DNA from: Pilimelia columellifera
GTDB taxonomy: Bacteria > Actinomycetota > Actinomycetes > Mycobacteriales > Micromonosporaceae
Assembly: GCF_039532605.1 (NCBI RefSeq)
Contig: NZ_BAAARY010000004.1
Coordinates: 1-64,000 of the forward strand
Direction of reading: 5' to 3'
Length of the DNA: 64,000 bases
The stretch's first letter is position 1, and every line of letters starts with the position of its first letter. Both the position numbers and the translations under genes were made by a program. This document shows positions 28,914 through 40,484 of the stretch, one piece after another. The notes under the pieces are model-generated. The model ran no database searches. It was not told the origin of the DNA and worked only from the letters and a program-made list of their open reading frames with translations.

Positions 28914-30020
28914 ATGACCGACAGACTCGCCGCACTGAGCGCCGCCGGCGTCGCGGTGTGGCTCGACGACCTATCCCGTGATCGACTCACCTCCGGCGGC
29001 CTGGACCGGCTGCGCCGGGAGCGGCACGTCGTCGGCGTGACCAGTAACCCGACCATCTTCGCCAAGGCGTTGTCCGACGCCGCCTCCTACGCCGACCAGA
29101 CGCACGATCTCGCGCGCCGCGGGGTGTCGGTGGAGGAGGCGGCGCGGATGCTCACCACCTACGACGTCCGGTGGGCCTGCGACGTGATGCGCCCGGCCTA
29201 CGACGCCTCACACGGCGTCGACGGTCGGGTCTCCATCGAGGTGGACCCGCGGTTGGCGCACGAGACCGACCAGACCGTGGCCGAAGCCAAGGCGCTGTGG
29301 TGGCTGGTCGACCGACCGAACCTGTACATCAAGATCCCGGCCACCGAGGCGGGTCTGCCGGCGATCGTGCAGACCCTCAGCCAGGGCATCAGCGTCAACG
29401 TCACGCTGATCTTCTCGCTGGAACGGTACCGGGCCGTCATGGAGGCGTTCCTGGCCGGGATGGAGCTGGCCAGGACCAACGGGCACGACCTTTCGATGAT
29501 CGGGTCGGTGGCCTCGTTCTTCGTCTCCAGGGTGGACAGCGAGGTCGACCAGCGGCTGGACAAGATCGGCACAGCGGAGGCCAGGCAGCTGCTGGGCAAG
29601 GCGGCGATCGCCAACGCCCAGCTCGCCTACGAGCGTTACGGCCACGTCTTCAGCAGCCCGCGCTGGCAGGCGCTGGCCGACGCCGGGGCGCACCCGCAAC
29701 GTCCGCTGTGGGCCTCCACCTCGACGAAGAACCCCGACTACCGGGACGTCATCTACGTCGAGGAGCTCATCGCCCCAGGCACCGTGAACACGATGCCGGA
29801 GCCGGTGGCGCACGCCTACGCCGACCACGGCGAGACCCGCGGCGACACCATCACCGGCCAGTACGACCAGGCGCGCCAGGTGTTCGAGCGGCTACGTCAG
29901 GTCGGCGTCGACTTCGACGACGTCATCGAGGTGCTGGAGCGCGAGGGCGTGCAGAAATTCGAGGCCAGCTACGCCGAGCTGCTCGACAGCGTCCGTACCC
30001 AGTTGGAGGAGCGCCGATGA
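28914..30020 (+). CDS. tal: Transaldolase
   Basis: 368 residues; the ATG follows GAAGGAG. The Schiff-base lysine is Lys140 in LYIKIPATEAG. GVTSNPTIFAKAL at the N terminus and PLWASTSTKNPDY near the C terminus match the TalB-like actinobacterial form. It exchanges dihydroxyacetone units between sugar phosphates. It overlaps pgi by four bases (ATGA). Confidence 0.97.
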   Translation: MTDRLAALSAAGVAVWLDDLSRDRLTSGGLDRLRRERHVVGVTSNPTIFAKALSDAASYADQTHDLARRGVSVEEAARMLTTYDVRWACDVMRPAYDASHGVDGRVSIEVDPRLAHETDQTVAEAKALWWLVDRPNLYIKIPATEAGLPAIVQTLSQGISVNVTLIFSLERYRAVMEAFLAGMELARTNGHDLSMIGSVASFFVSRVDSEVDQRLDKIGTAEARQLLGKAAIANAQLAYERYGHVFSSPRWQALADAGAHPQRPLWASTSTKNPDYRDVIYVEELIAPGTVNTMPEPVAHAYADHGETRGDTITGQYDQARQVFERLRQVGVDFDDVIEVLEREGVQKFEASYAELLDSVRTQLEERR

Positions 30021-31693
30021 GCGACCTTCTCGATGGCGGCGTGCACGCCGCCGGCGGGCTCGCCGTGCACGGCGCGGACTCGGTGGACGGCGCGACCGCC
30101 ACCCGGGATCTGCTGGTCGCCGACAAGGTGCCCGGCCTGCTCGCCGCCAAGGACCCGACGCTGTGGGGCCCGGACGCCGAGGACGTGGCCAAGACCCGCC
30201 TGGGCTGGCTCGACACGTTCCGCCGCAGCCGGGACCTGCTCCCCCAGCTCGCTGAGCTATGTGCCGAGCTGGGCGACCTGGACAACGTCGTGCTGTGCGG
30301 GATGGGCGGCTCATCGCTGGCGCCGGAGGTCATCTGCCGGACCATGGGGGTGCCGCTGGCGGTGCTCGACACCACCGACCCGACCCAGATCCGGGCCACC
30401 ATGTTCGGCGGCTACGAGCCGGGCAGTCCGCCCGCCGACGACCTGCTGCGCCGCACCGCCGTGGTGCTGGCCAGCAAGTCCGGCTCCACGGTGGAGACCG
30501 ACAGCCATCGGCGGGCGTTCTGGCAGGCGTTCCTGGACGCCGGCCTCGTCGAGTCGGAGGCGGCGCGGCACTTCGTCGTCGTCACCGATCCGGGCTCGCC
30601 GCTGGAGTCCACCGCCCGCGAATTCGGCATGGTCGTGGTCCCCGCCGACCCTGAGGTCGGCGGGCGCTATTCGGCGCTGACGGCGTTCGGGCTGGTCCCG
30701 GCGGCGCTGGCGGGCGTGGACGTGGCCGAGCTGATCGGCCAGGCCGAGACCCTGGCGGTGACGCTCGGCCGCGAGCAGGGCAACCCGGCTCTGGCGTTGG
30801 GCGCGGCGCTCGGCGCCGCGGCCGCGGACGGCCGCGACAAACTGGCTCTGGTCGACGACGGCTCCGGCATCGTCGGCCTCGGTGACTGGGCCGAGCAGCT
30901 CATCGCCGAGTCCACCGGCAAATCGGCCGTCGGCATTCTGCCGGTGGTCGTCGAGACGCCGGACGCCCCGGGGATCACCGGGGCCGACGTGCTCGCCGTC
31001 GCCGTCGGCGGCGCGCTGGCCGCCGGAGCGGTGCCCGGCGGCGGGGTGGCCGCCGACCTGGCGGTCAACGGCCCGCTCGGAGCGCACTTCCTGGCCTGGG
31101 AGTACGCGATCCCGGTGGCGTCGCGGGTGCTCGGCGTGGAGCCTTTCGACCAGCCGAACGTGGCGGAGTCGAAACAGAACACCACCCGCATCCTCACCGA
31201 CGGGATGCCCGACGAGCAGCCCCGGTTCGTCGAAGGAGCGGCCCAGGTGTTCGCGCCGGCCGAGGCCGGCGACAGCCTGGCGGCGACGCTGCGCTGGCTC
31301 ACCAGCCAACTCGGCGACCGCGGATACCTGGCGGTGATGGCCTATCTGGACCGGTTCGGCGACGCCGACGTCGCCGGGGTGCGGGCGGCGCTCGCCGCCG
31401 CCAGCGGCCGCCCCGTCACCTTCGGCTGGGGGCCGCGGTTCCTGCACTCCACCGGCCAGTACCACAAGGGCGGACCGCCGGTCGGCTGCTTCCTCCAGAT
31501 CACCGGGGCGGTGGCCGATGATCTCGCCGTGCCCGGGCGGCCGTACACTTTCGGCCGACTCATCGCGGCCCAGGCCGCCGGTGACCGTGAGGCGCTGACC
31601 AGTCGTGGCCGTCCGCTCCTGCACCTGCACCTGACCGACCGACAGGCCGGTGTCCAGGCGCTGCTCGACGCGGCAGCACACCTATCTAACTGA
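30017..31693 (+). CDS. pgi: Glucose-6-phosphate isomerase
   Basis: 558 residues from ATG 30017. Two SIS sugar-isomerase domains are visible: CGMGGSSLAPEV and SKSGSTVETDS in the first, and later QYHKGGPPVGCFLQI. This is the divergent actinobacterial isomerase found inside the pentose phosphate operon rather than the classical Pgi. It links glycolysis to the Zwf branch. A fusion with transaldolase occurs in some bacteria; here the two are separate but translationally coupled. Confidence 0.9.
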   Translation: MSDLLDGGVHAAGGLAVHGADSVDGATATRDLLVADKVPGLLAAKDPTLWGPDAEDVAKTRLGWLDTFRRSRDLLPQLAELCAELGDLDNVVLCGMGGSSLAPEVICRTMGVPLAVLDTTDPTQIRATMFGGYEPGSPPADDLLRRTAVVLASKSGSTVETDSHRRAFWQAFLDAGLVESEAARHFVVVTDPGSPLESTAREFGMVVVPADPEVGGRYSALTAFGLVPAALAGVDVAELIGQAETLAVTLGREQGNPALALGAALGAAAADGRDKLALVDDGSGIVGLGDWAEQLIAESTGKSAVGILPVVVETPDAPGITGADVLAVAVGGALAAGAVPGGGVAADLAVNGPLGAHFLAWEYAIPVASRVLGVEPFDQPNVAESKQNTTRILTDGMPDEQPRFVEGAAQVFAPAEAGDSLAATLRWLTSQLGDRGYLAVMAYLDRFGDADVAGVRAALAAASGRPVTFGWGPRFLHSTGQYHKGGPPVGCFLQITGAVADDLAVPGRPYTFGRLIAAQAAGDREALTSRGRPLLHLHLTDRQAGVQALLDAAAHLSN

Positions 31694-31706
31694 GGGCCAA
31701 CCGCCG

Positions 31707-33251
31707 ATGGGATCGACCACCCCGTTCGTCCGCGACCGGAGCGACAACCCGCTCCGGGACCCGCGGGACCGCCGGCTGCCGCGGATCCCGGAGCCTTGCG
31801 TCCTGGTCATCTTCGGGGTCACCGGGGACCTGGCCAGGCGCAAGCTCATCCCGGCCGTCTACGACCTGGCGAACCGGGGGCTGCTGCCCCCGCACTTCGC
31901 GGTGGTGGGCTTCGCCCGCCGGGACTGGGGCGAGGGCGAGTTCCTGCCGATCGCCCGCGAGGCGGCCCGCAACGGCGCCCGGACCGCCTGGCGGGACGAG
32001 GTGTGGGAGCGGCTGGCCAGCGGCTTCCGGTTCATCGGCGGGTCCTTCGAGGAGGACGAGGCGTTCGACGCCTTGGCGCTGGAGCTGGAGAAGCTCCGGG
32101 CTGAGCGCAGCATCGGCGGCAACGTGGCGTTCTACTTCTCCATCCCCCCGGCCGCGTTCCCGGTCGCGCTCAAGCAACTGGAGCGCACCGGCCTGGCCAG
32201 CAGCGACGACGGCTGGCGGCGGGTGGTGGTGGAGAAGCCGTTCGGGCACGACCTGGCCTCGGCGCGGGACCTCAACCAGCTGGTGGACAACGTCTTCAGC
32301 CCCGACGGCGTGTTCCGGATCGACCACTACCTGGGCAAGGAGACTGTTCAGAACATTCTGGCGCTGCGGTTCGCCAACGCCCTGTTCGAGCCGGTGTGGA
32401 ACGCCCGGTACGTCGACTCGGTGCAGATCACCATGGCCGAGGACGTCGGCATCGGCAGCCGGGCCGCCTTCTACGACGCGGCCGGCGCGGCCCGCGACGT
32501 GCTCCAGAACCACCTGCTCCAGCTCATGGCGTTGGTGGCGATGGAGGAGCCGACGAGCTTCGACGCCGAGGAGATCCGCACCGAGAAACTCAAGGTGCTC
32601 AAGGCGATCACCCCGCCGGCGGACATCTCCGCCGGCACCGTCCGCGGCCAGTACCTGGCCGGCTGGGTGGCCGGCGAACGGTGCAACGGGTACCTGGAGG
32701 AGCCGAAGGTCCCGTCGAACTCCACCACCGAGACCTATGTGGCGGTGACCCTCGGGGTGCAGAACCGACGCTGGGCCGGGGTGCCGTTCTACGTGCGCTG
32801 CGGAAAACGGCTGCCCCGGCGCGTCACCGAGGTCGCGGTCATGTTCAAGAAGGCGCCCCACCTGCCGTTCCACCCCACGGCCGTGGAGATGCTGGGGCAC
32901 AACCAACTGGTTATCCGGGTTCAGCCGGACGAGGGCGTGGTGCTCAAGTTCGGCTCGAAGGTGCCGGGGACGGCGATGGAGCTGCGCGACATCGCCATGG
33001 ACTTCCAGTACGGCGAGGCGTTCACCGAGTCCAGCCCGGAAGCGTACGAGCGGCTGGTGCTCGATGTGCTGCTCGGCGATCGGACGTTGTTCCCGGACGC
33101 CACCGAGGTGGAGCACAGCTGGCGGGTCATCGACCCGTTGGAGGAGGCGTGGCGGGGCGCCCGCCCGGCGCCGTACCGGGCCGGCGAGTGGGGCCCGCGC
33201 GCCGCCGACGAGATGCTGCGCCAGTCGGGCCGGCACTGGCGGCGGGCATGA
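31707..33251 (+). CDS. zwf: Glucose-6-phosphate 1-dehydrogenase
   Basis: 514 residues; ATG at 31707 after GAGGGCC. The NADP-binding motif IFGVTGDLARRKL and the active-site motif RIDHYLGKE are present. It oxidises glucose-6-phosphate to 6-phosphogluconolactone. OpcA and Pgl follow, the usual actinobacterial order. Confidence 0.97.
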   Translation: MGSTTPFVRDRSDNPLRDPRDRRLPRIPEPCVLVIFGVTGDLARRKLIPAVYDLANRGLLPPHFAVVGFARRDWGEGEFLPIAREAARNGARTAWRDEVWERLASGFRFIGGSFEEDEAFDALALELEKLRAERSIGGNVAFYFSIPPAAFPVALKQLERTGLASSDDGWRRVVVEKPFGHDLASARDLNQLVDNVFSPDGVFRIDHYLGKETVQNILALRFANALFEPVWNARYVDSVQITMAEDVGIGSRAAFYDAAGAARDVLQNHLLQLMALVAMEEPTSFDAEEIRTEKLKVLKAITPPADISAGTVRGQYLAGWVAGERCNGYLEEPKVPSNSTTETYVAVTLGVQNRRWAGVPFYVRCGKRLPRRVTEVAVMFKKAPHLPFHPTAVEMLGHNQLVIRVQPDEGVVLKFGSKVPGTAMELRDIAMDFQYGEAFTESSPEAYERLVLDVLLGDRTLFPDATEVEHSWRVIDPLEEAWRGARPAPYRAGEWGPRAADEMLRQSGRHWRRA

Positions 33252-33315
33252 GGACCCACAGCGGACAGCGTCGACAGACGCGCGCGCCCGGCGGAGTCGC
33301 TTCGGAGGGGGCTCG

Positions 33316-34293
33316 ATGATCAGCCTGTGGGACACCAGGGGCACCGAGGTCGTCAAGGCGCTGGCGGCCGAGCGGCGCAGCGCCGGCGGTGTGACCAGCG
33401 GCATGGCGCTCTCGCTCATCGTGGTGGTCGACGAGGCGCAGGTGCACGAGGCCGAGGCGGCGGCGACGATCGCCGCGGCCGCGCACCCGTGCCGGCTGCT
33501 CATCGTGGTCCGCACCGACATCGATCGCCCGCAGAGTCGCCTCGACGCCGAGATCGTGGTCGGCGGGCGGCTCGGCCCCTGCGAGGCGATCGTCATGCGG
33601 ATGTGGGGCCGGTTGGCGCTGCACGCCGAGTCGGTCGTGATGCCGCTGCTTGTTCCCGATGTGCCGGTCGTGACCTGGTGGCACATGCCGGCGCCGGACC
33701 GGATCGCCACCGACTACCTGGGCGTCGTCGCCGACCGGCGGATCACCGACGCCGCCCAGTCCGGCGACCCGACCGCCGCGCTGCGGGCCCGGGCGGCCGA
33801 CTACGCACCCGGTGACACCGACCTGATCTGGACCCGGATCACCCCGTGGCGGACCCTGGTCGCCGGGGCGCTGGACGCCCGACCGACCGCGATCTCCGCG
33901 GCCCGGATCGTGGCGCCGGCCGCCGACCCGACCGCGATGGTGATGGGCGGCTGGTTAGGCGCGCGGCTGGGCATCACGCCGACGCTGGAGCACACCGACG
34001 CGGCCCCACGGATGCGCAGCGTCGAGCTGAGCTGCCCGAACGGCGACGTGCTGCGACTGGTCCGCGACGGCGACAGCGCCCAGTTCACCCGCACCGGGGA
34101 GGCCGACCAGCAGCTGCCGCTGGTGCGGCGCCCGCTCGGCGACGAACTGGCCGAGGAGCTGCGCCGGCTCGACGCCGACCAGGTGTACGCCGACGCCCTG
34201 ACCGCCATGTCGGGGGCGCGGGGACTGGACGTGCGGCCAGCTCACCGGGTGCACGTGTGGCACGACCCGGTGGGCGCGGGGGCGGCCGGATGA
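33316..34293 (+). CDS. opcA: Glucose-6-phosphate dehydrogenase assembly protein OpcA
   Basis: 325 residues; ATG after GGAGGGGGC. Matches OpcA, with CRLLIVVRTDID, the VVTWWHMPAP segment and VMGGWLGARLGI. OpcA is needed for active, redox-controlled Zwf. It overlaps pgl by four bases (ATGA). The 64-base space after zwf shows nothing else. Confidence 0.95.
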   Translation: MISLWDTRGTEVVKALAAERRSAGGVTSGMALSLIVVVDEAQVHEAEAAATIAAAAHPCRLLIVVRTDIDRPQSRLDAEIVVGGRLGPCEAIVMRMWGRLALHAESVVMPLLVPDVPVVTWWHMPAPDRIATDYLGVVADRRITDAAQSGDPTAALRARAADYAPGDTDLIWTRITPWRTLVAGALDARPTAISAARIVAPAADPTAMVMGGWLGARLGITPTLEHTDAAPRMRSVELSCPNGDVLRLVRDGDSAQFTRTGEADQQLPLVRRPLGDELAEELRRLDADQVYADALTAMSGARGLDVRPAHRVHVWHDPVGAGAAG

Positions 34294-35084
34294 GCGGCTC
34301 GTTGCCGGTAGCCGACGGCGAGGCCACGGTGACCGTCCACGCCGACGCCCACGAGCTGGCCGAGGCGGTCGCCGCGCGCCTGGCGATCCGGTTGGTGGAG
34401 GCGCAGGCGAGCCGGGGCGAGGCGGCGCTGGTGCTCACCGGCGGCGGAGTCGCCGCCGCGATCTACCAGGCGTTGGGCCGCAGCCCGGCCCGGGACGCGG
34501 TCGACTGGTCCCGGGTAGACATCTGGTGGGGCGACGAACGTTTCCTGCCCGCCGGCGACCCGGACCGCAACGAGACCCAGGCCCGGGAGGCGCTGCTGGA
34601 CGCGCTGCCGCTGCGGCCCGAACGGGTGCATCCGATGCCCGCCTCGGACGGTCCCGACGGCGACGACCCGGAGGCGGCGGCCGCGCGCTACGCGGCCGAG
34701 CTGGCCGGCGCCGCCCGGCCGGGACACGCGAGCGTGCCGCACTTTGACGTGCTGCTGCTGGGCCTCGGCCCGGACGCGCACGTCGCGTCGATCTTCCCGG
34801 AGCACCCGGGGGCGTACGAGACGCGGCCGGTCAGCGCGGTGCGCGGCAGTCCGAAGCCGCCCCCGACCCGGATCACGCTCACCTTCCCGACGATCAACTC
34901 GGCGGAGGAGGTGTGGCTGGTGGCCGCGGGAGCGGCGAAGGCCGCGGCGGCGCGGCTGGCGCTCAGCGGCGCCGGGCCGGTCCAGGTCCCGGCGGCGGGC
35001 GTCCGGGGGGTCAACCGGACCCTGTGGCTGCTGGACCGGGCCGCGGCAGCGGAAGTCCCGCCCCGGCTGCGCAGCGTGCGCTGA
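34290..35084 (+). CDS. pgl: 6-phosphogluconolactonase
   Basis: 264 residues. Family marks are VLTGGGVAAAIYQAL, WWGDERFLPAGDPDRNE and LLGLGPDAHVASIFPEHP. It hydrolyses the lactone made by Zwf. Last gene of the operon; it converges on secG. Confidence 0.96.
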   Translation: MSGSLPVADGEATVTVHADAHELAEAVAARLAIRLVEAQASRGEAALVLTGGGVAAAIYQALGRSPARDAVDWSRVDIWWGDERFLPAGDPDRNETQAREALLDALPLRPERVHPMPASDGPDGDDPEAAAARYAAELAGAARPGHASVPHFDVLLLGLGPDAHVASIFPEHPGAYETRPVSAVRGSPKPPPTRITLTFPTINSAEEVWLVAAGAAKAAAARLALSGAGPVQVPAAGVRGVNRTLWLLDRAAAAEVPPRLRSVR

Positions 35085-35134
35085 GCGCCGGAGGCGGGAC
35101 GTCGACAGGTGGTGCTACCAGGACGGTGGTGGCG

Positions 35135-35392
35135 CTACAGCGTGGCTTCGGTGACCTTCAGCCAGAAACCGATGCCGACGATGCTGGCGAACCAGACCAC
35201 CCCCACCAGCACGGTGTACCGGTCGAGGTTCTTCTCCGCGACGGAGGAGCCGGCCAGACTGGAGCTGACGCCACCACCGAACATGCTCGACATGCCGCCG
35301 CCCTTGCCGCGGTGCAGCAGGACCAGCAGGGTCAGCAGGATGCTCGTCAAGATGAGCAGTCCCATCATTACGTAGGCAAATGCGATGGGCAT
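35135..35392 (-). CDS. secG: Preprotein translocase subunit SecG
   Basis: 85 residues with two transmembrane helices (about 4-24 and 62-80) separated by a Gly/Ser-rich cytoplasmic loop (GKGGGMSSMFGGGVSSSLAGSS), the typical SecG design. It supports SecYEG protein export. The ATG at 35392 has GAGAGGA upstream; a TTG at 35413 is less likely. Confidence 0.93.
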   Translation of the reverse strand: MPIAFAYVMMGLLILTSILLTLLVLLHRGKGGGMSSMFGGGVSSSLAGSSVAEKNLDRYTVLVGVVWFASIVGIGFWLKVTEATL

Positions 35393-35479
35393 GTGTAGGT
35401 CGGTCCTCTCCAACGGACGGGGCCCAAGAATAACGTTTCCCCGACGGCCACGGTGTTCCGGGCGTGTCGTGGCGGCCGG

Positions 35480-37414
35480 TCAGACCGCGCGGGGCGCGTC
35501 CACCAGCTCACGGAGCCGCCGGACCAGTGTCTTTCCGTCGAACGGTTTGCGCAGCAGCGGGGCGCCCTCCGGGAGGGCGTAACCTCCGGGCGCCTCGCCC
35601 ATCGTGTACCCGGACATGAACAGAACCGGCAGGTCGGGGCGCTCGTGCAGCATCTGCGCCACCATCTGCGTCCCCGACATCTCAGGCATCACCACGTCCG
35701 CGATGACGGCGTCGATGTCCTGGCCGTGCTCGGCGAACATGCGCAGCGCCTCCTTCGGCCGGCCCGAGTGCAGAACCGCGTAGCCGGCCCGGATCAGGAT
35801 CCGGCGGACGATCTCGCGCACCGCGTCCTCGTCCTCGACCAGCAGCACCGTCCCGCCGGCGTCCCCGGCCGGTCGTTCCGGCTGCGGGGCCGCCGGGGCG
35901 ACGTGCTGGGGCGGACCGGCCGGGGCGACCGGCAGCGTGATCCGCACAGTTGTCCCCACCCCGACGGCGCTCGCGATGCTGATGTCGCCACCCGCCTCCT
36001 TGACCGCGCCGTACGCGGTGGCCAGGCCGAGCCCACTGCCGTTGGTGGGGCCCCTGGTGGTGAAGAACGGCTCGAACGCCCGGCTCGCGACCTCTTCCGG
36101 CATTCCGCAGCCGGTGTCGACGACGGTCAGCTCCACCTGGCCGGGGACGTCTCCGGACCCCGGCAGGTTCGACGTGGCGATGGTCAACTCGCCGCCGTCG
36201 GGCATCGCGGCGCGGGAGTTCATCACCAGGTTCATGAGCACCTGCTCGACCTTGCTCCGGTCGGCGACCACCGGCAGGAGACCGGGCGTCAGCCGCGAGC
36301 ACAGCGCGATGTCCTCGCCAAGGGTGCGGCTGAGCAGGATCTGGGTCTCCTCGACGACCAGGTTGAGATCGACCCGTTCCGGTCGGGACGGCTCCCGCTT
36401 CGAGAAGATCAACAGCTGACGGGTGAGGCCGGCGCCGCGCTGCGCGGCAGCCCGGATGCCCTCCAGGTCCGCGTGCGCCGGATCGTTCGGCGGGATCGCG
36501 TCGTCGACCATCGCCGCGTACCCGGTGATCACCGCCAACAGGTTGTTGAAGTCGTGCGCGATGCCGCCGGCGAGCTGACCCAGCGACTCCAGGCGCTCGG
36601 CCTGCCGGAGCTGCTGTTCCAGACGCTCGCGTTCCTGGTCGGCCAGGACGGCGCTGGTGACGTCCCGCAGGATTCCCTCCACCGCGACGGCCCGGCCCTG
36701 GTCGTCGGTGATGCTGACCGCACGCTGCTCGGTCCAGGCCACCCGGCCGTCCAGCCGGCGCCAGCGCATCACCAACGGCTCCGGCCGTGGATGCTCCCAC
36801 GACTCGAGGACGCGGCGCTTGTCGTCAGGGTCCAGGATCGCGGCCAGGACCATCGGGTCGGCGTACAGCTCCTCAGGGGTGTGCCCGATGATCGCCTCGA
36901 CCGCCGGGCTGACGTATTCGAACGCCATGTCCGGCCGGAGCCGGAACCGGAAGATGATGTCCTTGGCATGCTCGGCGATCAGCCGGAACCGCTCCTCGCT
37001 GCGACGCAGCGCCAGCTCAGCGGCTTGGCGCTGACGGCGGTCGGCGGCCTCCCGCAGCTCCCGGGCCAACGCCGGCGCGAGGCGGGCGAGCCGCTCCTTG
37101 AGCACCACGTCGTGAGCGCCGGCCTTCATGAGCGCGGCCGCCCGCTCCTCCCCCACCTCGCCGGACACCACGATGAAGGGCAGGTCCAGGTTGTGCTCGC
37201 GCAGCAGGGCCAGCGCCGCCTCGGCGCCGAAACCGGGCACGTTGAAGTCGGAGATGATGGCGTCCGGCGGGTCGACGCGCAGCGCCTCCTCCATCTCCCG
37301 GGCGGTCTCGGCGCGGCGGTGCTCGATGTCCATCCCGGCCCGCCGGAACCGGTGGACCATGAGCAGCGCGTCGTCGTCGCTGTCCTCGACGATGAGCAGA
37401 CGGATCGGCGCCAT
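35480..37414 (-). CDS. Hybrid sensor kinase: REC-PAS-HisKA-HATPase-REC
   Basis: 644 residues with no membrane segments. An N-terminal receiver (about 1-120) has Asp56 and Lys106. A PAS domain spans about 140-260. The kinase core has His287 (GGIAHDFNNLL) and the ATP-binding blocks DTGCGMPEE and GSGLGLATAYG. A C-terminal receiver (about 521-640) has Asp573. The kinase core is of the HisKA_4-like/NtrB-related type. It lies one base after the response regulator gene and closes a four-gene cassette. The N-terminal receiver may accept phosphate from the upstream kinase, making a relay. Confidence 0.92.
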   Translation of the reverse strand: MAPIRLLIVEDSDDDALLMVHRFRRAGMDIEHRRAETAREMEEALRVDPPDAIISDFNVPGFGAEAALALLREHNLDLPFIVVSGEVGEERAAALMKAGAHDVVLKERLARLAPALARELREAADRRQRQAAELALRRSEERFRLIAEHAKDIIFRFRLRPDMAFEYVSPAVEAIIGHTPEELYADPMVLAAILDPDDKRRVLESWEHPRPEPLVMRWRRLDGRVAWTEQRAVSITDDQGRAVAVEGILRDVTSAVLADQERERLEQQLRQAERLESLGQLAGGIAHDFNNLLAVITGYAAMVDDAIPPNDPAHADLEGIRAAAQRGAGLTRQLLIFSKREPSRPERVDLNLVVEETQILLSRTLGEDIALCSRLTPGLLPVVADRSKVEQVLMNLVMNSRAAMPDGGELTIATSNLPGSGDVPGQVELTVVDTGCGMPEEVASRAFEPFFTTRGPTNGSGLGLATAYGAVKEAGGDISIASAVGVGTTVRITLPVAPAGPPQHVAPAAPQPERPAGDAGGTVLLVEDEDAVREIVRRILIRAGYAVLHSGRPKEALRMFAEHGQDIDAVIADVVMPEMSGTQMVAQMLHERPDLPVLFMSGYTMGEAPGGYALPEGAPLLRKPFDGKTLVRRLRELVDAPRAV

Positions 37415-37415
37415 C

Positions 37416-37852
37416 TCAGCCGCCGCCCCGCCAGCTCGGCGCGGGTTCGTTGAGCCGCAGCCAGTACTGGCTCAGGGTCTTGGCGGCATCCTCGAACTCG
37501 GCGAAGCCGACCGGTTTACGGACAAAGCTGTTGGCGCCGAGCCGGTAGCTCTCGACGATGTCCCGTTCCTCGTTCGAGGTGGTCATCACCACCACCGGCA
37601 TGGTCCGGGTCCGCGGGTCGGCACGGAGCCGCCGCAGCACCTCCAGGCCGTCGACCAGCGGCAGTTTGACGTCCAGCAGCACCAGGATAGGGCTCAGGGC
37701 CGGCTCGCCGTCCTCCGGCAGAAGCATCGACAACGCCTGCACGCCGTCGCTGGCGACGATGATCTCGTTCGGCACCTGGTTCTTACGGAACGCCCGAATG
37801 GTGAACATGATGTCGTCGGCGTTGTCCTCGACCAGCAGGATCGGCTCCGGTC

Positions 37853-37856
<4 letters not shown>
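37416..37856 (-). CDS. Single-domain response regulator (Rcp1-like)
   Basis: 146 residues, receiver domain only. Acidic pocket EDNADD, phospho-acceptor Asp62 (LLDVKLPLVDG) and Lys in FVRKPV are present. The long beta4-alpha4 region and sequence style resemble Rcp1, the partner of cyanobacterial phytochrome Cph1. With no output domain it must act by protein contact, perhaps with the downstream hybrid kinase. The start overlaps the upstream kinase gene by four bases. Confidence 0.92.
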
Positions 37857-39030
<1,174 letters not shown>

Positions 39031-39034
<4 letters not shown>

Positions 39035-40359
39035 GGTCGCCGCCCGGGCCGCCCGTTGACGGTCACCGTGACCTCGTCCAGCCGGTCCTCGCACGACGGG
39101 CGGAGGACCTGGCCGACGACCAGGTGCAGCGGCAGCAACGCGTGACTCTTACGCGCCGCCGTCAGGGCGGCCAGGTAGTGCTCGGTCATGCCGGTGGTGC
39201 CGGTGTCGTTGGCGACCGGTCGGTTACCGCCCACGTCGGCCAGCTCGCGGCGGCGCTGCGGGTTGAACAGCATCTTCTTGCTCAGCCCCAGGTGCGCGGC
39301 CGCGCTGCGGCCGTTGGCCTGCAACAGGTCGAACCAGGTGACCAGCTCCGGATGCGCGGCGACCAGCGCCCGCTGCCGTGACAGCGGCATGCTGGCCAGG
39401 TCAGTCGGCGTGACCCCGATGCCCTTGAGCATCGACTGGGTCGTTGACGGCTGGCCCATCCGTTCCCGCAGATCCTGCCGCTCGTGCCGCAGCAGGGCGG
39501 GAAAGAGCCTACGCAGCGCATCAGGATATCCGGTGTAGTTGATGCCCAGCAGTAGGTCGCGGGTGAGGGCTTCGGTGTCCATCGCCCCGCTTGGCGGCAG
39601 GTCCCCCGGGCGCCAGTGGACGGCGAACTGGCGGAAGACGTCCATGAAGAAACTGGGCGTCATCGCCCCGCCGTCCGGCAGGTGGGGGTAGTCGAGCATC
39701 AGCCGCCGGAGCACGTGCAGGATGGTGGTGGCGGCCCGGACCCGCTCGACGGCCTCGTCGCTGGCGAATTCGACGGCCCCGGTGGCGACTGGCGCGAGCA
39801 GCGCGTTGACGGCCTTCTCCAGACATTCGCCCTGTTTGAGCACCTCGAAGAAGGTCTCCTCGCCGACGGTGCCGGTGTAGGTGCGGATGCCGGCGTCGTC
39901 GAAGACCCCGTCGATGACCGCCAGGGTGCGGCCCTGCCACGAGACCTCGGCACAGGGAACGTTCCAGCGGACGAGGCCGGTGTAGCTGTCCCGGTCCGGG
40001 TGACCGGTGTCGGTGCGGCCGCCGAGCTCGCCGAAGTAGTCGAGGAAGCCGAGGGCGTCCGGCCCGACCCGGACGGGGTCGAAGGCCCGTTCCGGCTCGT
40101 CCGTGCCGTGCCGCTCCTGGTAGTGGCGGGCGATCGACGCCCCGGCCAGGCTAAGCAGGACGAGTAGGCGCATCGCCGGGACGGCGGCGATCTCGGCGGC
40201 CAACGGCAGCTGTCGCAGGACCTCCTCGGACAGGCGCTGGGCCAGGGCGCCGGGCGGCGTGCTCCCCCGCAGGATGGCGCGGTTGAGCGCCGGCAGCTCG
40301 TCGACCGTCCAGCGGTCGGCGAGTTGTGCCGCGTCGCTCCCACTCACGCTTCGAAGCAC
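39031..40359 (-). CDS. Uncharacterised protein heading a two-component cassette
   Basis: About 442 residues from GTG 40359 (GGAAAG upstream); GTG 40347 and ATG 40467 are alternatives. Mostly helical, soluble, no signal peptide. I do not recognise the family. The C-terminal third contains GLSKKMLFNPQRRRELADVGG followed by NDTGTTGMTEHYLAAL. That phrase is reminiscent of the GTGG...YL motif of the tryptophan/indoleamine 2,3-dioxygenase and PrnB superfamily. Several His (near FAVHW and HVLRRL) could bind heme. This similarity is weak and made by eye. It is coupled by GTGA overlap to a PAS kinase, suggesting a role in producing or sensing that kinase's signal. Confidence 0.6.
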
Positions 40360-40484
40360 GACCCGGTCACTTTCCGCATCGGGACAATTACCTAGAGAGA
40401 GTAGACCATTGACGGGCAATGCCGGACCAGCGTTCGTGACGGGCGCCGACCAGCGAACCGACGCCATTCTCCGCGACAAGCGAA

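Noticed and set aside
31686..33710. 674-codon open frame on the minus strand
   Set aside because: Runs antisense through zwf and into opcA; an artefact of high GC.
35453..37453. 666-codon open frame on the plus strand
   Set aside because: It is antisense to a clearly conserved hybrid kinase and is rich in Arg/Gly/Pro/Val, as expected from GC bias in third positions of the real gene.
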